Below are positions 1-8,748 of a stretch of 21,013 nucleotides of DNA, one piece after another. Position 1 is the first letter of the stretch. Each line of letters opens with the position of its first letter. The DNA comes from Opitutia bacterium UBA5964. Lineage in GTDB: Bacteria; Verrucomicrobiota; Verrucomicrobiia; Opitutales; Coraliomargaritaceae. The stretch is taken from contig DJBY01000006.1 in the NCBI GenBank assembly GCA_002430605.1, forward strand, positions 8,464 to 29,476, in the 5' to 3' direction. The position numbers and the translations under genes were made by a program. The notes under the pieces were generated by a model. It was not told the origin of the DNA and did no database searches. It saw only the letters and a program-made list of their open reading frames with translations.

Positions 1-1266
<1,266 letters not shown>

Positions 1267-1376
1267 GGTAGTGGTGTTTTGCCGCAACGAGTAGAAACGG
1301 CTTTGCCGATTCTCTGTATAGATTGATCTGAGAAGAATCAGACTGGGGATTGCATCGCTGCGTTTGCGTGTTTTAA

Positions 1377-1406
1377 TTCATTTGCTGCCTTGCCAATTAC
1401 TATAAC
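1377..1406 (+). promoter_or_regulatory. possible promoter of the fumarase gene
   Basis: TATAAC at 1401-1406 is a good -10 match (5 of 6), with a weak TTCATT at 1377-1382 as the -35 box, 18 bp apart. It lies about 40 bp ahead of the fumarase ATG inside a 180-bp intergenic stretch. That stretch also holds a small hairpin, TCTGA/TCAGA at 1327-1342, with no T-run behind it. This is a pattern match only. Confidence 0.25.
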
Positions 1407-1446
1407 TTGAACTAATTCTAGGGCCTCCCATAATTAGAGAATAACC

Positions 1447-3126
1447 ATGGCTAAACCACCGCCTCCATTCCATTATCAAAAGCAATTTCCACTCGGCAAG
1501 GATCAGACTGATTATCGTCTGTTGACAGATGAGTTTGTAAAGACTGTCGATTTCGACGGCGAGTCGATCCTGAAGGTCGAGCCACAAGCGCTGACCTATC
1601 TGGCGGAAACCGCGATGAAAGAGATCTCTTTCAAATTGCGCACGGAGCACCTTGAGAAGGTGGCCGCGATCTTAGAGGATCCCGAAGCGACTGAAAATGA
1701 CCGTACCATCGCGCTGACGATGTTGCGCAATGCCGAAGTCGCGGCACATGGTGTATTGCCATTCTGCCAAGATACTGGCACCGCGATTATTCTTGGCAAG
1801 AAGGGCCAACGCGTCTGGACCGGCGGTCAGGATGAGTCCGCGCTGTCGCAAGGTGTCTATAATACCTACACCAAGGAGAATCTGCGTTACTCGCAGACCG
1901 TGCCACTCTCGATGTATGAGGAAATGAACACGGGCTGTAATTTGCCCGCGCAAATCGATCTGCTGGCGACCGATGGTGATTCGTATGACTTTCTCTTTGT
2001 TGCCAAGGGTGGCGGTTCGGCGAATAAGTCTTTCCTCTTCCAAGAGACCAAAGCATTGCTGAATCCAGCAAGTCTGGAGAAATTCTGCATCGAGAAAATG
2101 GGCACGCTGGGTACCTCGGCCTGCCCGCCGTATCACATTGCGATCGTGATTGGTGGCACCTCTGCGGAGACCACAATGAAGACCGTGAAGTTAGCTTCGA
2201 CCAAGTATTACGACGAATTGCCCACTGCAGGTAATGAGCATGGTCAGGCTTTCCGCGATCTAGAGCTTGAAGCGAAGCTGCTCGGCCACACCCGTAAGAT
2301 GGGCTACGGCGCACAGTTTGGTGGTAAATATTTTGCCTTGGATGTGCGCGTAGTGCGTTTGCCACGTCATGGCGCATCTTGCCCTGTCGGTATCGGCGTC
2401 TCTTGCTCGGCCGATCGTAATGTCAAGGCACGCATCGATAAGAATGGCGTGTGGCTTGAAAAGTTGGAGGACAATCCAGGTCGCTTCGTTCCAGATGCTG
2501 CGACAATGCAAAAGCCCAAGGAGGCAGTGAAAATTGATTTGAATCGTCCGATGCCGGACATCCTCGCCGAGCTCAGCAAGTACCCGGTCACTACGCCGTT
2601 GTCGCTGTCCGGCACCATTGTGGTAGCCCGTGACAGCGCACATGCCAAATTGCAGGAGCGCATTGATCGTGGCGAAGGCTTGCCAGAATACATTAAGAAC
2701 CACCCGGTGTATTATGCCGGTCCGGCGAAGACGCCTGCGGGTAAGCCATCTGGTTCGTTTGGGCCAACCACGGCGGGGCGAATGGACTCGTATGTCGGTC
2801 CCTTCCAAGCAGAGGGCGGCTCGATGATCATGCTGGCCAAGGGTAATCGCTCGCAGCAAGTCACTGATGCCTGCCAGAAGCATGGCGGATTCTATCTCGG
2901 TTCGATCGGTGGACCTGCTGCGTTGCTGGCTGAATATAATATCAAGAAGGTTGAAGTGCTGGAGTATCCTGAGCTCGGTATGGAAGCGATCTTCAAGATC
3001 GAAGTTGAAGATTTCCCTGCGTACATTCTCGTCGATGATAAGGGTAATGACTTCTTTGCCAGTATCCGTGAGACCTGCGCGAAATGTGCGGTGCAAGCTT
3101 TCGAGGATGCGAAGTCTGGAGCATAA
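1447..3126 (+). CDS. class I (iron-sulfur) fumarate hydratase
   Basis: The product reversibly hydrates fumarate to L-malate in the citric acid cycle using an oxygen-sensitive [4Fe-4S] cluster. It is a single 559-residue chain, the size of E. coli FumA/FumB, rather than the split two-subunit form. Residues expected to hold the cluster are visible as C107 (FCQDTG), C226 (SACPPYH) and C320 (GVSCSADRN). Their spacing of 119 and 94 residues equals, from memory, that of the Leishmania class I enzyme cysteines. Other family blocks are NTGCNLPAQIDL, AIVIGGTSAE and the C-terminal KIEVEDFPAYILVDDKG. The ATG at 1447 gives a normal N-terminus; there is no Shine-Dalgarno, only a weak GAG. The gene stands alone, with a terminator candidate at 3162-3188. 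No class II fumarase is in the window, so whether this is the only one is unknown. The symbol is left blank because fumA/fumB are paralogue names. Confidence 0.95.
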   Translation: MAKPPPPFHYQKQFPLGKDQTDYRLLTDEFVKTVDFDGESILKVEPQALTYLAETAMKEISFKLRTEHLEKVAAILEDPEATENDRTIALTMLRNAEVAAHGVLPFCQDTGTAIILGKKGQRVWTGGQDESALSQGVYNTYTKENLRYSQTVPLSMYEEMNTGCNLPAQIDLLATDGDSYDFLFVAKGGGSANKSFLFQETKALLNPASLEKFCIEKMGTLGTSACPPYHIAIVIGGTSAETTMKTVKLASTKYYDELPTAGNEHGQAFRDLELEAKLLGHTRKMGYGAQFGGKYFALDVRVVRLPRHGASCPVGIGVSCSADRNVKARIDKNGVWLEKLEDNPGRFVPDAATMQKPKEAVKIDLNRPMPDILAELSKYPVTTPLSLSGTIVVARDSAHAKLQERIDRGEGLPEYIKNHPVYYAGPAKTPAGKPSGSFGPTTAGRMDSYVGPFQAEGGSMIMLAKGNRSQQVTDACQKHGGFYLGSIGGPAALLAEYNIKKVEVLEYPELGMEAIFKIEVEDFPAYILVDDKGNDFFASIRETCAKCAVQAFEDAKSGA

Positions 3127-3161
3127 CGTTTCGCTTCGTAATCGTGTTAATATTTCCAAAG

Positions 3162-3188
3162 TACCGCTTATTAGCGGTAGAGCTTTTT
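3162..3188 (+). terminator. probable rho-independent terminator of the fumarase gene
   Basis: A perfect 7-bp stem, TACCGCT at 3162-3168 with AGCGGTA at 3173-3179, closes a TATT loop. It is followed by GAGC and then five T at 3184-3188. It lies 36 bp after the fumarase stop. The four-base gap before the T-run makes it weaker than the terminator at 3954. Confidence 0.55.
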
Positions 3189-3190
3189 AG

Positions 3191-3477
3191 AGTTAGTTTA
3201 TAGCCTTTTTAGCTCCATTTGTGTCATGCTTAACCCAGCAAGCCCGCTCGGATTAGCTAGGGTTTCGGCTATTATGAGACGACACAATTTGCTGCTTGCA
3301 TTTTCTTAGGAATAGTCGATAACGACGACCGACTAGAACACATGTTAACATTCAGAGCGTGGGTAGTCATCAGGGTGAGACGAAAGTATTCAGTTAGGTG
3401 ATCCAGTCCGAAAGCGGACACTCAAGAGCAAAGAAGCAGTGGGATAGCCCAAATAAAGTAAAGAAAAGGAACACATA
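3191..3477 (+). promoter_or_regulatory. long leader of the RRM protein gene with several inverted repeats
   Basis: This stretch of about 290 bases holds no plausible gene. It contains four inverted repeats in the sense direction: TTGTGTC (3219-3225) with GACACAA (3281-3287), which would enclose a domain of about 55 nt; TAGTCG (3313-3318) with CGACTA (3330-3335); GTCCG (3406-3410) with CGGAC (3415-3419) around an AAAG loop; and a short GGG/CCC hairpin at 3441-3450. A purine-rich tract leads to the ribosome-binding site. I could not place a convincing -10/-35 pair, so how much of it is transcribed is unknown. Long structured leaders are known in cold-induced RNA-binding and cold-shock genes of other bacteria; applying that here is inference. 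It matches no riboswitch, SRP RNA or tmRNA signature I can recognise by eye. Confidence 0.4.
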
Positions 3478-3480
3478 ATG
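3464..3480 (+). promoter_or_regulatory. Shine-Dalgarno sequence and start codon of the RRM protein gene
   Basis: AAAAGGA at 3464-3470 sits 7 bases ahead of ATG 3478-3480. This fixes the start. It is the only well-spaced Shine-Dalgarno I can find in front of any gene in this window. Confidence 0.7.
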
Positions 3481-3927
3481 GATGCAAAAATGTATGTAGG
3501 CAACTTGTCCTACGATGTAACTCAAGAAGAACTCCAAGCGCTTTTCGAAGCTCATGGTGCAGTTAGCGATGTTTTCATCGTAAAAGATCGTGAATCTGGT
3601 CGTCCTCGTGGCTTCGCATTCGTGACTATGGAAACTAAAGAATCCATGGACGCAGCAATCGAAGCACTTAACGGTGCAGATTTCATGGGCCGCAATCTTG
3701 CGATCAATGAGGCTCGTCCTCGCGAAGAACGTCCAAGTGGCGGCGGCGGCGGCGGTGGTGGTTACGGCGGCGGTGGTCGCGGTGGCAACGGCGGTGGCGG
3801 CGGTTACGGCGGCGGTGGTCGCGGTGGTGACCGTGGCGGACGCGGCGGCAACGGCGGCGGCGGTGACCGTGGCGGACGCGGCGGCAACGGTGGCGGCGGC
3901 GACCGTGGTGGTCGTGGCGGCTGGTAG
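3478..3927 (+). CDS. glycine-rich RRM RNA-binding protein
   Basis: A small (149 aa) single-stranded RNA-binding protein of the kind found in cyanobacteria and other bacteria (Rbp family). It is likely an RNA chaperone or post-transcriptional regulator in the cytoplasm. Residues 4-80 form one RNA-recognition motif: RNP2 is MYVGNL near residue 5 and RNP1 is RGFAFVTM near residue 44, with the usual aromatic pair for stacking on bases. Residues 88-149 are almost only Gly, Arg, Asn, Asp and Tyr (RGG, YGG and DRGG boxes), an intrinsically disordered RNA-binding tail ending in Trp. The tail is encoded by 42-bp and 36-bp tandem repeats. The gene is monocistronic: a long leader and a strong Shine-Dalgarno stand before it and a strong terminator follows 26 bp after the stop. 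RRM identity is certain; the RNA targets cannot be read from the sequence. Confidence 0.93.
   Translation: MDAKMYVGNLSYDVTQEELQALFEAHGAVSDVFIVKDRESGRPRGFAFVTMETKESMDAAIEALNGADFMGRNLAINEARPREERPSGGGGGGGGYGGGGRGGNGGGGGYGGGGRGGDRGGRGGNGGGGDRGGRGGNGGGGDRGGRGGW
3760..3927 (+). repeat. tandem repeats coding the Gly-rich tail (42-bp and 36-bp units)
   Basis: A 42-bp spacing separates two GGTTACGGCGGCGGTGGTCG blocks, at 3760 and 3802, coding YGGGGRGG-type units. Then a 36-bp unit coding DRGGRGGNGGGG appears at 3829-3864 and 3865-3900, with a third partial copy at 3901-3927 ending in the stop. The first two copies differ by only a few third-position changes, which points to recent duplication by slippage or unequal recombination. 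Copy number could vary between strains. Confidence 0.85.
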
Positions 3928-3953
3928 ACCTCGAGTCTAACTTATAAACTTTC

Positions 3954-3983
3954 GCGGGGCTCAGTCATGAGCCCCGCTTTTTT
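3954..3983 (+). terminator. strong rho-independent terminator after the RRM gene
   Basis: A perfect 10-bp GC-rich stem, GCGGGGCTCA (3954-3963) with TGAGCCCCGC (3968-3977), closes a GTCA loop. It is followed directly by six T (3978-3983). It sits 26 bp after the RRM stop codon. Confidence 0.93.
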
Positions 3984-4224
3984 GTGTGTACCCGGTAGGC
4001 GCACTTGCCTGACAATGATGATAGGAAATCGAAATAAAGTCGGTGACCCGCCCGGCCAGGGCTAGAGTTAGCCGATAGGCAGCTGTGTCATCGTGCGGCG
4101 TTTGACTCGGGCCGCTCAAGGAGTTGAGCGATTTGTGAGGCCCTAAATTGGCCCAAGCAAACTATCTATGGATATCAATAAGACTAGGTAGGGACTTCTA
4201 TGCCGCAACTGTGTTACGGTCTCA
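3984..4224. other. gene-free stretch between the convergent RRM and hemL genes
   Basis: I see no gene here. It holds two perfect short hairpins: GGCTA/TAGCC around GAGT at 4060-4073, and CGCTCAA/TTGAGCG around GGAG at 4113-4130. The second could end hemL transcripts on the minus strand but lacks a T-run on either strand. A small RNA cannot be excluded. Confidence 0.4.
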
Positions 4225-5541
4225 CTACATTGCCTTAATCCCTGCGGCCAAGACTTCGGCGGCGCGCTCGATGTCCTTGCCTTTATGGGCGGTGCTAATA
4301 AAGCAGGTCTCATAGCCAGACGGTGGTAAATAAACGCCATTTTCCAGCGCATAGTGAAACAGTTTGTTAAATAGCTGCGTCTCGCTGCTGATCGCATCGT
4401 TGTAGTTGCGCACTGGAGAATCGCTAAAGAAAAGTGCAAACATTGAGCCGACTTGTGGCACTTGTAGTGGCATGCCTTTTTCAATTGCAGCGTTGATCAA
4501 CGCATCGCGAATCATAGTGCCCATTGTCTCAAATGCGGGATACGGGTTGTCGGTCTGTAGCTTCTTCAGCGCGGCGATGCCGGCGGCCATCGCTAGCGGA
4601 TTGCCGCTGAGTGTGCCTGCCTGATAGACTGGGCCGAGAGGTGCAAGTTGTTCCATGATCTCGGCTTTGCCGCCGAAGGCACCGACCGGGAGCCCGCCAC
4701 CGATGATCTTGCCCAGCGCGGTGAGGTCAGGCGTGATGCCGACGCGCTCTTGCACGCCACCTGGGGAGAGGCGAAAGCCAGTCATCACTTCGTCAAAGAT
4801 CAGCACGGTGCCGTTCTCGTAGCAAAGGTCACGTAGCAAAGCAAGGAAGCCTTGATCAGGCAGAATGAAGCCGCAGTTGGCGGGGTAAGGCTCGACGATG
4901 AGGGCTGCGATCTCGTCTTTGTGGTTGTGAAACGCGGCACGGACCCCATCGGCATCGTTGTATTCTACGACGATGGTTTCGGCGGCCAAGCTAGCTGGGA
5001 TGCCTGCGCTATCAGGGTAGCCCAGTGTGAGGGCGCCAGAGCCTGCCTTGACCAGCAACGAGTCGACGTGACCGTGGTAGCAACCAGCAAACTTGATAAT
5101 CTTGTCGCGCTTGGTGTAGCCACGTGCGAGGCGAATGGTAGACATGGTCGCTTCAGTACCGCTATTGCACATCCGCACCATTTCGACCGATGGCACCATG
5201 CCGACGATGAGCTCTGCCATTTCGACTTCGTAAGGATTCGGCGTGCCGAAGCTAGTGCCTTTTTCCAGTGCCTGACTGATGGCCGCGCGTATGTCGGGAT
5301 CATTGTGGCCATGGATGGCAGGGCCCCAGGTGCAGACGAAGTCGATCAGGTCTTTACCATCGGCGGTGTAGAGGTGTGCGCCGTCGGCACGTTCAGTAAA
5401 AAAGGGCGCACCACCTACAGAGCGGAAAGCCCGCACGGGAGAGTTCACGCCGCCAGGAATGAGTTGCTTGGCGCGTTCGAATAATTGCGTGGAACGTTGC
5501 GAGTGGTGAGTTGGTTGCTGCAGTTTGTCCATTGGCCGCAT
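4225..5541 (-). CDS. hemL: glutamate-1-semialdehyde 2,1-aminomutase
   Basis: A PLP-dependent enzyme that converts glutamate-1-semialdehyde to 5-aminolevulinate, the last step of the C5 route into haem; cytoplasmic. The aminotransferase-III fold is intact: LIPGGVNSPVRAF near the N-terminus, the SGTEATMSTIRLARG helix, the IFDEVMTGFR block, and the Schiff-base lysine in ALGKIIGGGLPVG (K278 from this start). Length is about 438 aa against 426 in E. coli. Three starts are possible: GTG 5550, ATG 5541 and ATG 5532. None has a Shine-Dalgarno, so I give the middle one. It lies about 40 bp downstream of nadE on the same strand and is probably co-transcribed. A 12-bp direct repeat fills that gap. The partner gene hemA is not in the window. 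Assignment is secure. Confidence 0.97.
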   Translation of the reverse strand: MRPMDKLQQPTHHSQRSTQLFERAKQLIPGGVNSPVRAFRSVGGAPFFTERADGAHLYTADGKDLIDFVCTWGPAIHGHNDPDIRAAISQALEKGTSFGTPNPYEVEMAELIVGMVPSVEMVRMCNSGTEATMSTIRLARGYTKRDKIIKFAGCYHGHVDSLLVKAGSGALTLGYPDSAGIPASLAAETIVVEYNDADGVRAAFHNHKDEIAALIVEPYPANCGFILPDQGFLALLRDLCYENGTVLIFDEVMTGFRLSPGGVQERVGITPDLTALGKIIGGGLPVGAFGGKAEIMEQLAPLGPVYQAGTLSGNPLAMAAGIAALKKLQTDNPYPAFETMGTMIRDALINAAIEKGMPLQVPQVGSMFALFFSDSPVRNYNDAISSETQLFNKLFHYALENGVYLPPSGYETCFISTAHKGKDIERAAEVLAAGIKAM

Positions 5542-5550
5542 CTTCAACAC

Positions 5551-5576
5551 TCAACCAACAACTTTCAACCAACAAC
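5551..5576. repeat. 12-bp perfect direct repeat between nadE and hemL
   Basis: TCAACCAACAAC occurs at 5551-5562 and again at 5565-5576, separated by TT (14-bp period). It occupies nearly the whole nadE-hemL gap and abuts the first possible hemL start codon. No function is known to me; it could affect hemL translation or be remnant slippage. Confidence 0.9.
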
Positions 5577-5580
5577 GCGT

Positions 5581-7227
5581 CTAGCTGATGTATTTTTGCA
5601 CAATTGGGATCCGACGACCGACGCCGAAGGCGAGTGGTGTGGTTTTGAGGCCTGGTGCGGCTTGCTTGCGCTTGTATTCGTTCAGATCAACTTTGCGGAT
5701 GATGTCACACACGATTCCTTGGTCGTAACCACGCTCGATAATTTCAGCGGAGGAGAGGCCTTCTTCGACGTACAGTCGTAGGATGCCGTCGAGCACCGGA
5801 TACGGAGGTAGTGAATCTTCGTCCTTCTGATCGGGGCGCAGTTCAGCCGACGGTGGCTTGTTGATGGTGTTCAATGGAATGAGTTCGCGCTCAAGGTTGA
5901 TATGACGCGCAAGTGCGTAGACTTTCATCTTCGGTAGATCAGAAATCACCGCGAGTCCGCCGCACATGTCGCCATAGAGGGTGCAATAGCCTACGGAGAT
6001 CTCGCTCTTGTTACCAGTGGTCAAGAGTAGTGCGCCGAACTTGTTAGACATCGCCATGAGTAGCACGCCACGGGCGCGGGCTTGAATGTTTTCCTCGGTG
6101 ACGTCGGCTTTGCGGTCTTTAAATAGTGGCCCGAGTGCGGTTTCGGCGGCACTTACGGTGTCGGCAATCGCGACTTCGTGATATTCGATACCGAGATTTT
6201 TCGCCAGTGCTTCAGCATCGTCGCGACTATGTTGGCTGGAAATTGCCGAGGGCAGGGCGATGCCGAGCACGTTCTCAGGGCCAAAGGCTTCGGCGGCGAT
6301 GGCTGCGACGACGGCGGAGTCGATCCCGCCACTGAGGCCGATGAGGGCTTTTTTGAAGCCGCTCTTGTGGGCGTAGTCACGCAGGCCGAGCACGAGCGCA
6401 GCATGGGTGGCGGCGTTGCCTTTGAGGTTGAAGTGTTCGGAGACGACGGTCGCAACTGGGGCATCAATATCGATCACGCGATTTTCTGCGCGAAACGCTG
6501 CCATGCCCGCGATCAAGCCGCGTTGCGGGTGTGCGACAAGGCTGCCGCCGTCGAAAATGAGCTCATCATTGCCGCCCACTGCGTTGCAATACACGGCGGG
6601 GCAATTACAGCGATCTGCGGCAAATTGCAGGAGTGGTTCGCGGGCTTCGTTTTTGCCGTCATGCCATGGGCTGGCGGATAGATTTAGCAACAGGTCGATG
6701 CCTCTCTCGGCCAACGCCGTGAGTGGATCGACATTGTAGCGGCGCTTGCTGGACACCGCGGGTCCTGTCCAAATATCTTCGCAAATAGTGATGCCGATAC
6801 GCTTACCTTGCCACTCATGGATGACTGGCGCGAGTGCGGGTTCAAAATAGCGATCTTCATCGAACACATCGTAGCTCGGTAGCAGGCATTTGCGCGCGAT
6901 GACTTGGATAGCGCCGTTTTCACACCATGCTGCCGCATTGTAAAAAGGGCGACCTGCTGCGTCAGGGCTTCGCGCTTCGACGGTGCCGATAATTGCTGGC
7001 ACAGTGCCGATCTCTGCGGCGATGGACTTAAGCGTCGCTTCAATGTCGCTGACAAAGCGGCTTTTGAACAGTAGATCGCGCGGTGGATAGCCGCAGATCG
7101 CAAGTTCGGGGAAGAGGATCAATTCGGCACCTTCAGCGACCAGCGCTTGATAGGCATTGAGGATGAGTGTGCGATTACCAGCTAAGTCGCCGACGGTCGT
7201 ATTAATTTGTGCGATCCCTATATACAT
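5581..7227 (-). CDS. nadE: glutamine-dependent NAD(+) synthetase
   Basis: It amidates deamido-NAD to NAD with ATP, drawing ammonia from glutamine; the last step of NAD synthesis, in the cytoplasm. It is a two-domain chain of 548 aa. Residues 1-270 are the nitrilase-type glutaminase with the triad E41 (FPELAICGY), K113 (ARKCLLPSYD) and C149 (TICEDIW). Residues 275-548 are the NAD synthase domain with the ATP-pyrophosphatase P-loop SGGIDS at 299-304 and the later TTGNKSEISVGYCTLYGD block. All catalytic residues are present, so it should use glutamine directly. The ATG at 7227 starts the protein at the conserved MYIGIAQIN; no Shine-Dalgarno is seen. It is divergent from the tolC-like gene, sharing a 108-bp control region, and is followed by hemL. 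Confidence 0.97.
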   Translation of the reverse strand: MYIGIAQINTTVGDLAGNRTLILNAYQALVAEGAELILFPELAICGYPPRDLLFKSRFVSDIEATLKSIAAEIGTVPAIIGTVEARSPDAAGRPFYNAAAWCENGAIQVIARKCLLPSYDVFDEDRYFEPALAPVIHEWQGKRIGITICEDIWTGPAVSSKRRYNVDPLTALAERGIDLLLNLSASPWHDGKNEAREPLLQFAADRCNCPAVYCNAVGGNDELIFDGGSLVAHPQRGLIAGMAAFRAENRVIDIDAPVATVVSEHFNLKGNAATHAALVLGLRDYAHKSGFKKALIGLSGGIDSAVVAAIAAEAFGPENVLGIALPSAISSQHSRDDAEALAKNLGIEYHEVAIADTVSAAETALGPLFKDRKADVTEENIQARARGVLLMAMSNKFGALLLTTGNKSEISVGYCTLYGDMCGGLAVISDLPKMKVYALARHINLERELIPLNTINKPPSAELRPDQKDEDSLPPYPVLDGILRLYVEEGLSSAEIIERGYDQGIVCDIIRKVDLNEYKRKQAAPGLKTTPLAFGVGRRIPIVQKYIS

Positions 7228-7239
7228 AGTGTATTTTTA

Positions 7240-7251
7240 AAACAATTGTTT
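7240..7251. promoter_or_regulatory. 12-bp perfect palindrome in the nadE/tolC divergent region
   Basis: AAACAATTGTTT reads the same on both strands. It lies 12 bp before the nadE start and about 85 bp before the tolC-like start. A perfect palindrome between divergent genes could be an operator, but the motif is AT-rich and short. Confidence 0.35.
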
Positions 7252-7271
7252 GAACTGGCGACTTGCAAATG

Positions 7272-7294
7272 TGTGACCCGCGAAGATAGTCACA
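7272..7294. promoter_or_regulatory. inverted repeat upstream of the tolC-like gene
   Basis: TGTGAC (7272-7277) and GTCACA (7289-7294) are perfect inverted arms 11 bp apart, just before an AT-rich TATCAT (7299-7304) that could be a -10 box. The arms resemble CRP half-sites, but the spacing is wrong for the classic site (TGTGA-N6-TCACA). It may be an operator for another dimeric regulator, or chance. Confidence 0.3.
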
Positions 7295-7335
7295 ATTTTA
7301 TCATATTTACGATTCGTAGCGACGACTATTTTCCG

Positions 7336-8706
7336 ATGTTTAGAGAACTCAAGATTTTCAGTGCATTACTATGCGTTTCCTTATCTGCACTGATTGCTGC
7401 GCATGCACAAAAGATTAGTGCGGAGGTCGAGGTCGCCTCGATCCTCTCTGATAAGGTTGCCGTCGTGGCTCCAGTGCTGACCTTGGATGCAATGTATCAG
7501 CTAATTAAGGATACGAGCCCTCAAGTTTTATTTGAGAAAGACACGGTGCGGCGTGCGCTAGAGAATAGTTTTCAGGAACGGGCGGCATTGCTACCGCAAA
7601 TCTCGCTCGCCGCTTCGCAGACGCGGCAGCAATTCGGTCGTGGCTTTGCGGGAGATGATTTTGAGTCGCCGCCGTTTAATTCCTTTGGAACCAGAGTCGA
7701 AGGGACACAAACTGTATTTGATGCTGAAAAATATGCCCGCTATCGGATTGCTGAATTAGAGCATGCGATCTCTAGAATGGATTACGAAGTGGCGGTTCAA
7801 GATATCTTGGACCAAGCGGTACAGCTCTATATTACACAAATCCGCGACTTAAACCGAAAGAGAATCGTCGAGGGTAATATTGAGCGTAGTCAACGTTTGT
7901 TAAAGTTGGCTCAAGACCAACTCTCAGCTGGAGCGGGTATTAAAATCGATGTGACACGTGCCAAAGCTCGTGCCTTGGAAGATGATCGGGACTTGTTGAT
8001 TGCTGAAACGAATGCCGAGACATCTATCCTTCGTTTAAAAGCGTTGCTTGATTTGGACCTAGATTCCGAATTGAAGTTGGATGGCTCGATTATAAATGCG
8101 CTGAAAGCCCCCCCTTCGATGGAGGACTATAAAATTAAGGGAAGCGCTTTGATCGGTTCGCGTCCAGAGCTCGCCGGGCAGAAGAAGCGCCTCGAGCAAG
8201 CCTTGCTGGCGCGCAAGGCGGCATCGTGGCAACGTTTGCCGAGTGTCGAGCTGTTTGGCGATTGGGGCTATGATTCAGATGAAGCATTTTCCAGTGATTA
8301 TAATGACGCATGGCTCGTCGGTGTGCGGGCTTCGGTGCCAATCTTTGATGGTTTTCGAATCGAATCCGAGAAGCGCGAAGCTGCCGCAGTGGCTCGTCAA
8401 GCGAGCTATGAAATGCGGGTGCTGGATAAACGCATTGAGAGTGAGTTTAGAACCGCGTTGTTTGATATGAATTCACGTTATAAGGAGATGGGGCTCGCAG
8501 GTAAAGAAATCGACCTTGGACTTGACGAGGTGGAGCAGGCAGAGCTTCGTTACCGAGAGGGGTTGGCGGATAACCGTGAACTGATTGATGCGCAACAGCG
8601 TCTCGCCGATGCGGAACGCAGTCATCTCAACTCCGCGTATTTATATGGTTTGAGTCGCTTGGCTTATGCACGCGCAATCGGGTCAGTGGAGACGGTCTTG
8701 GATTGA
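7336..8706 (+). CDS. TolC-family outer-membrane efflux protein
   Basis: This should form the trimeric outer-membrane and periplasmic channel through which an inner-membrane pump exports drugs or other substrates. From the ATG at 7336 the 456-aa protein starts with a clear signal peptide (FSALLCVSLSALIAAHA, residues 8-24). The longer frame back to 7207 overlaps nadE and puts unlike residues before the signal, so I reject it. Two OEP repeats follow: the first contains the long helix IRDLNRKRIVEGNIERSQ and QDQLSAGAGIKIDVTRAK, the second begins near RPELAGQKKRLEQALLARKA and includes VGVRASVPIFDGFR. ELRYREGLADNRELIDAQQ is typical of the last coiled coil. No membrane-fusion or RND/ABC pump gene is adjacent, so the partner is unknown. 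No Shine-Dalgarno is visible. Confidence 0.9.
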   Translation: MFRELKIFSALLCVSLSALIAAHAQKISAEVEVASILSDKVAVVAPVLTLDAMYQLIKDTSPQVLFEKDTVRRALENSFQERAALLPQISLAASQTRQQFGRGFAGDDFESPPFNSFGTRVEGTQTVFDAEKYARYRIAELEHAISRMDYEVAVQDILDQAVQLYITQIRDLNRKRIVEGNIERSQRLLKLAQDQLSAGAGIKIDVTRAKARALEDDRDLLIAETNAETSILRLKALLDLDLDSELKLDGSIINALKAPPSMEDYKIKGSALIGSRPELAGQKKRLEQALLARKAASWQRLPSVELFGDWGYDSDEAFSSDYNDAWLVGVRASVPIFDGFRIESEKREAAAVARQASYEMRVLDKRIESEFRTALFDMNSRYKEMGLAGKEIDLGLDEVEQAELRYREGLADNRELIDAQQRLADAERSHLNSAYLYGLSRLAYARAIGSVETVLD

Positions 8707-8722
8707 TCTTTCTCAAAGAATC
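8701..8722 (+). terminator. weak hairpin at the end of the tolC-like gene
   Basis: GATT (8701-8704) plus CTTT (8708-8711) can pair with AAAGAATC (8715-8722) across a CTC loop, with a 3-base bulge. It overlaps the stop codon and has only short T stretches behind it, so termination would be inefficient and read-through into maf is possible. Confidence 0.25.
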
Positions 8723-8748
8723 AGGTATTTATCTGCACACTTTAGCAC

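Noticed and set aside
2260..3159. 299-aa frame antisense to the fumarase
   Set aside because: The sense strand is an intact, well-conserved fumarase; the antisense product is Arg/His/Cys-rich with no family motif.
3191..3477. tmRNA, SRP RNA or other known ncRNA in the RRM leader
   Set aside because: No TTCGA T-arm, GGTC-GGAA SRP loop or other recognisable core is present.
3674..3940. 88-aa Ala/Val-rich frame overlapping the RRM tail
   Set aside because: It is the +1-frame reading of GGN repeats; it has no start context and no family, and the RRM frame explains the sequence.
4852..5484. 210-aa frame antisense to hemL
   Set aside because: Mirror of hemL codon usage; no motif and no start signal.
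7207..7335. N-terminal extension of the tolC-like frame
   Set aside because: It overlaps nadE and would bury the signal peptide 43 residues inside the chain.
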